A stretch of 64,000 bases of DNA from Methanoregula sp. (GTDB taxonomy: Archaea > Halobacteriota > Methanomicrobia > Methanomicrobiales > Methanospirillaceae). Position numbers and translations under genes: made by a program. The stretch lies in the NCBI GenBank assembly GCA_026625165.1, contig CP112999.1, positions 248,001 through 312,000 on the forward strand. Reading direction: 5' to 3'. The notes beneath the pieces are model-generated. The model ran no database searches and had not been told where the DNA came from. It was given only the letters and a program-made list of their open reading frames with translations. This document shows, one piece after another, positions 62,287 through 64,000 of this stretch (its first letter is position 1; every line of letters starts with the position of its first letter).

Positions 62287-63903
62287 CTAGTATCCGCCCA
62301 TGCCTCCGGGCGGAGTCGGGGCCTCTTTTGCCTTTGAAGACGCGATGACATCGTCGATCCGCAGGATCATGACCGCTGCATCGGCGGCACTCGAGATCGC
62401 CTGCGTCTTTACCCGGAGCGGTTCGACAACCCCGGCTTTGAGCATATCGGCCGGTTTACCCGCAGTGACGTCAAGGCCGTAGGTCGCGTGGCCTTTCTCG
62501 TGGGCAGACCTTAGCGCGACGATCATGTCGATCGGGTCAAGCCCGGAGTTTTCCGCAAGCGTCCGGGGGATGACTTCAAAGGCTGACGCAAACCTTTCAA
62601 TGGCGAGCTGCCTGCGGCCTCCCTGTGTTACGGCGTACTCCCTCAGCCGCATCGAGAGCTCGATCTCGGGCGCCCCGCCCCCGGCAACCATCCTGCCGTC
62701 CTCGACAACGTCCTTGACTACCATGAGCCCGTCATGGACGGAACGCTCGAGCTCGTCGACAACGTGCTGCGTCCCGCCATGGATGATGATCGAGACTGCC
62801 TTTGGGTTTTTGCACTCAGACACCGTGATCATCTCCTCGCCTGCCACCTTTTTTTCAAGGACAAGCCCCGCACTGCCGATATCCGCTGCTGCGGCCGCGT
62901 CGATACTGTTCACAATGGATGCCCCGGTTGCCCGGGACAGGTTCTCCATGTCACTCTTTTTCAACCGGCGGACTGCAAGCACCTTTGCTTTTGCAAGGTA
63001 ATGCTGGGCAACATCATCGATCCCTTTCTGGCAGAACACGACATTGGCCCCGCTTGCGATAACCTTGTCAACCATCGACCGGACCATGTGGGCTTCCTCG
63101 TCAAGGAACGCCTGGGACTGTGACGGGTCCGCGATATTGATCTTCGCGTTCACCTCGGTCTTTTTGAACTCGATTGCAGCATTCAGCAGGAGGATCCGTG
63201 CATCCCGTACCTCTTTTGGCATCCCGGGGTGCATGCGCTCCTTGTCAATGACAATGCCGTCGATAATTGTCGAGTCCTCGATTGCACCCCCTACCTTTTT
63301 TACCACGCTGATATGGTCGATGTTGACCTTGCCGTCCGGGTCCTGAACAACCGTAACCGCCCTGACCATGAACCCGCAGAACTGGTCCTTGGCAGATTCC
63401 GCAAGCCGGCTCGTAAAGGCGGTCTCGGCAATGCTTTTTAACATCGCCTCGTCGTCCGGCCGGATCTCAAGTGCAAGAGCGGAAAGGATCTCCTGCGCCT
63501 TCCTTGCTCCCTGCAGGTATCCTTCCGCTATAACGGTCGGGTGGATCTTCTGTAAAAGGAGCTCTTCTGCATTCCGCAGGAGTTCTCCTGCAAGCACGAC
63601 GGCGGTCGTGGTACCGTCCCCGGTCTCGTCGTCCTGCGTCTTTGCAACCTCAACCATCATCTTTGCGACCGGGTGTTCGATATCCATCTCTTTTAGAATT
63701 GTCGCGCCGTCGTTGGTGATCACGATATCGCCGATCCCGTCAATCAGCATCTTGTCCATCCCGTTTGGCCCCAGTGTCGACCGGACCGCGTGGGCAACCG
63801 CCTTTGCTGCGGCAAAGTTTCCGGACTGCGCCTCCTGCCCCCGGGTCCGCCTTGCGCCTTCCCGGAGGATCAGGATGGGTTGTCCGCCAAGTTGTTGTGA
63901 CAT
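62287..63903 (-). CDS. Thermosome (group II chaperonin) subunit
   Basis: 538 residues, a full-length chaperonin. Visible landmarks: [27 protein letters not shown] (ATP site), the [12 protein letters not shown] motif with catalytic D, and the C-terminal GGMGGY tail. Forms eight- or nine-fold double-ring folding machines in the archaeal cytoplasm. GAGGAGGA about nine bases upstream is its ribosome-binding site. Convergent with the ABC operon. The 128-bp gap (62159-62286) is A/T-rich with poly-T and poly-A tracts on both strands, suited to termination from either side. Confidence 0.95.
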   Translation of the reverse strand: MSQQLGGQPILILREGARRTRGQEAQSGNFAAAKAVAHAVRSTLGPNGMDKMLIDGIGDIVITNDGATILKEMDIEHPVAKMMVEVAKTQDDETGDGTTTAVVLAGELLRNAEELLLQKIHPTVIAEGYLQGARKAQEILSALALEIRPDDEAMLKSIAETAFTSRLAESAKDQFCGFMVRAVTVVQDPDGKVNIDHISVVKKVGGAIEDSTIIDGIVIDKERMHPGMPKEVRDARILLLNAAIEFKKTEVNAKINIADPSQSQAFLDEEAHMVRSMVDKVIASGANVVFCQKGIDDVAQHYLAKAKVLAVRRLKKSDMENLSRATGASIVNSIDAAAAADIGSAGLVLEKKVAGEEMITVSECKNPKAVSIIIHGGTQHVVDELERSVHDGLMVVKDVVEDGRMVAGGGAPEIELSMRLREYAVTQGGRRQLAIERFASAFEVIPRTLAENSGLDPIDMIVALRSAHEKGHATYGLDVTAGKPADMLKAGVVEPLRVKTQAISSAADAAVMILRIDDVIASSKAKEAPTPPGGMGGY

Positions 63904-64000
63904 GTTTCTCTCTTCCTCCTCTCAATCGCAGGGGCCGGCCGGCTCCTGCCATTTTTACTGATTAATAGCCGGTATGGTTGCATAACGGTATCGGACTTAA

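Overview
The window looks like a chromosomal segment of a mesophilic methanogenic archaeon, most likely of the order Methanomicrobiales. The evidence is a group II chaperonin (thermosome) gene at the right end, a coenzyme F390 synthetase-like ligase, PAS/HisKA_2 sensor kinases, a PEGA-repeat surface protein, EFR1-type flavodoxin-ferredoxin proteins, and archaeal TATA boxes about 25-35 bp upstream of several starts. The species assignment is inference. I found no rRNA, tRNA or CRISPR array.

Left part (1-21 kb) is ordinary chromosome. It holds a SPASM radical SAM enzyme with a small zinc-ribbon protein, an F390 synthetase-like enzyme, an MBL-fold hydrolase, a heterodimeric ABC exporter, two related sensor kinases, a six-repeat PEGA surface protein, two methyltransferases, and flavodoxin and flavodoxin/ferredoxin proteins.

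Middle part (21-47 kb) is an accessory island. It opens with three translationally coupled unknown genes followed by a hairpin-rich stretch carrying a 105-bp direct repeat, a PIN toxin-antitoxin pair and a broken shikimate kinase gene. Its core (25.5-40.1 kb, visibly richer in A+T) is a class 2 DISARM phage-defence system in the order drmE-drmA-drmB-drmC-drmMII. This is followed by a Vsr mismatch endonuclease, an AspBHI/Mrr-like nuclease predicted to cut modified DNA, and a uracil-DNA-glycosylase-like protein, and is preceded by a divergent HNH-HIT-unknown operon. From 40 to 47 kb lie a duplicated pair of unknown genes and many small toxin-antitoxin modules (GNAT, PIN, RelE, PemK, VapBC), several of them broken.

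The main novelty candidate is a family of short hairpin arrays (about 40-105 bp) scattered on both sides of the DISARM core. Spacers and the outer stem (GAAGA...TCTTC) are conserved, while the inner stem bases change in matched pairs. Arrays sit inside a PIN toxin gene, inside both genes of the duplicated pair (the uninterrupted parent copies lie 2.5 kb away and give exact before/after comparisons), inside a terminator, and inside the shikimate kinase pseudogene. All four net insertions that can be measured in coding sequence (99, 99, 42 and about 57 nt) are multiples of three, although three of the four contain in-frame stops.

Right part (47-64 kb) is chromosome again: a universal stress protein, an M20 peptidase, a Kdp potassium pump whose KdpC and KdpA are fused and whose KdpD lacks a kinase domain, a TetR-radical SAM operon divergent from a CARDB/FtsX/ATPase ABC system with a 33-bp palindrome between them, and the thermosome gene.
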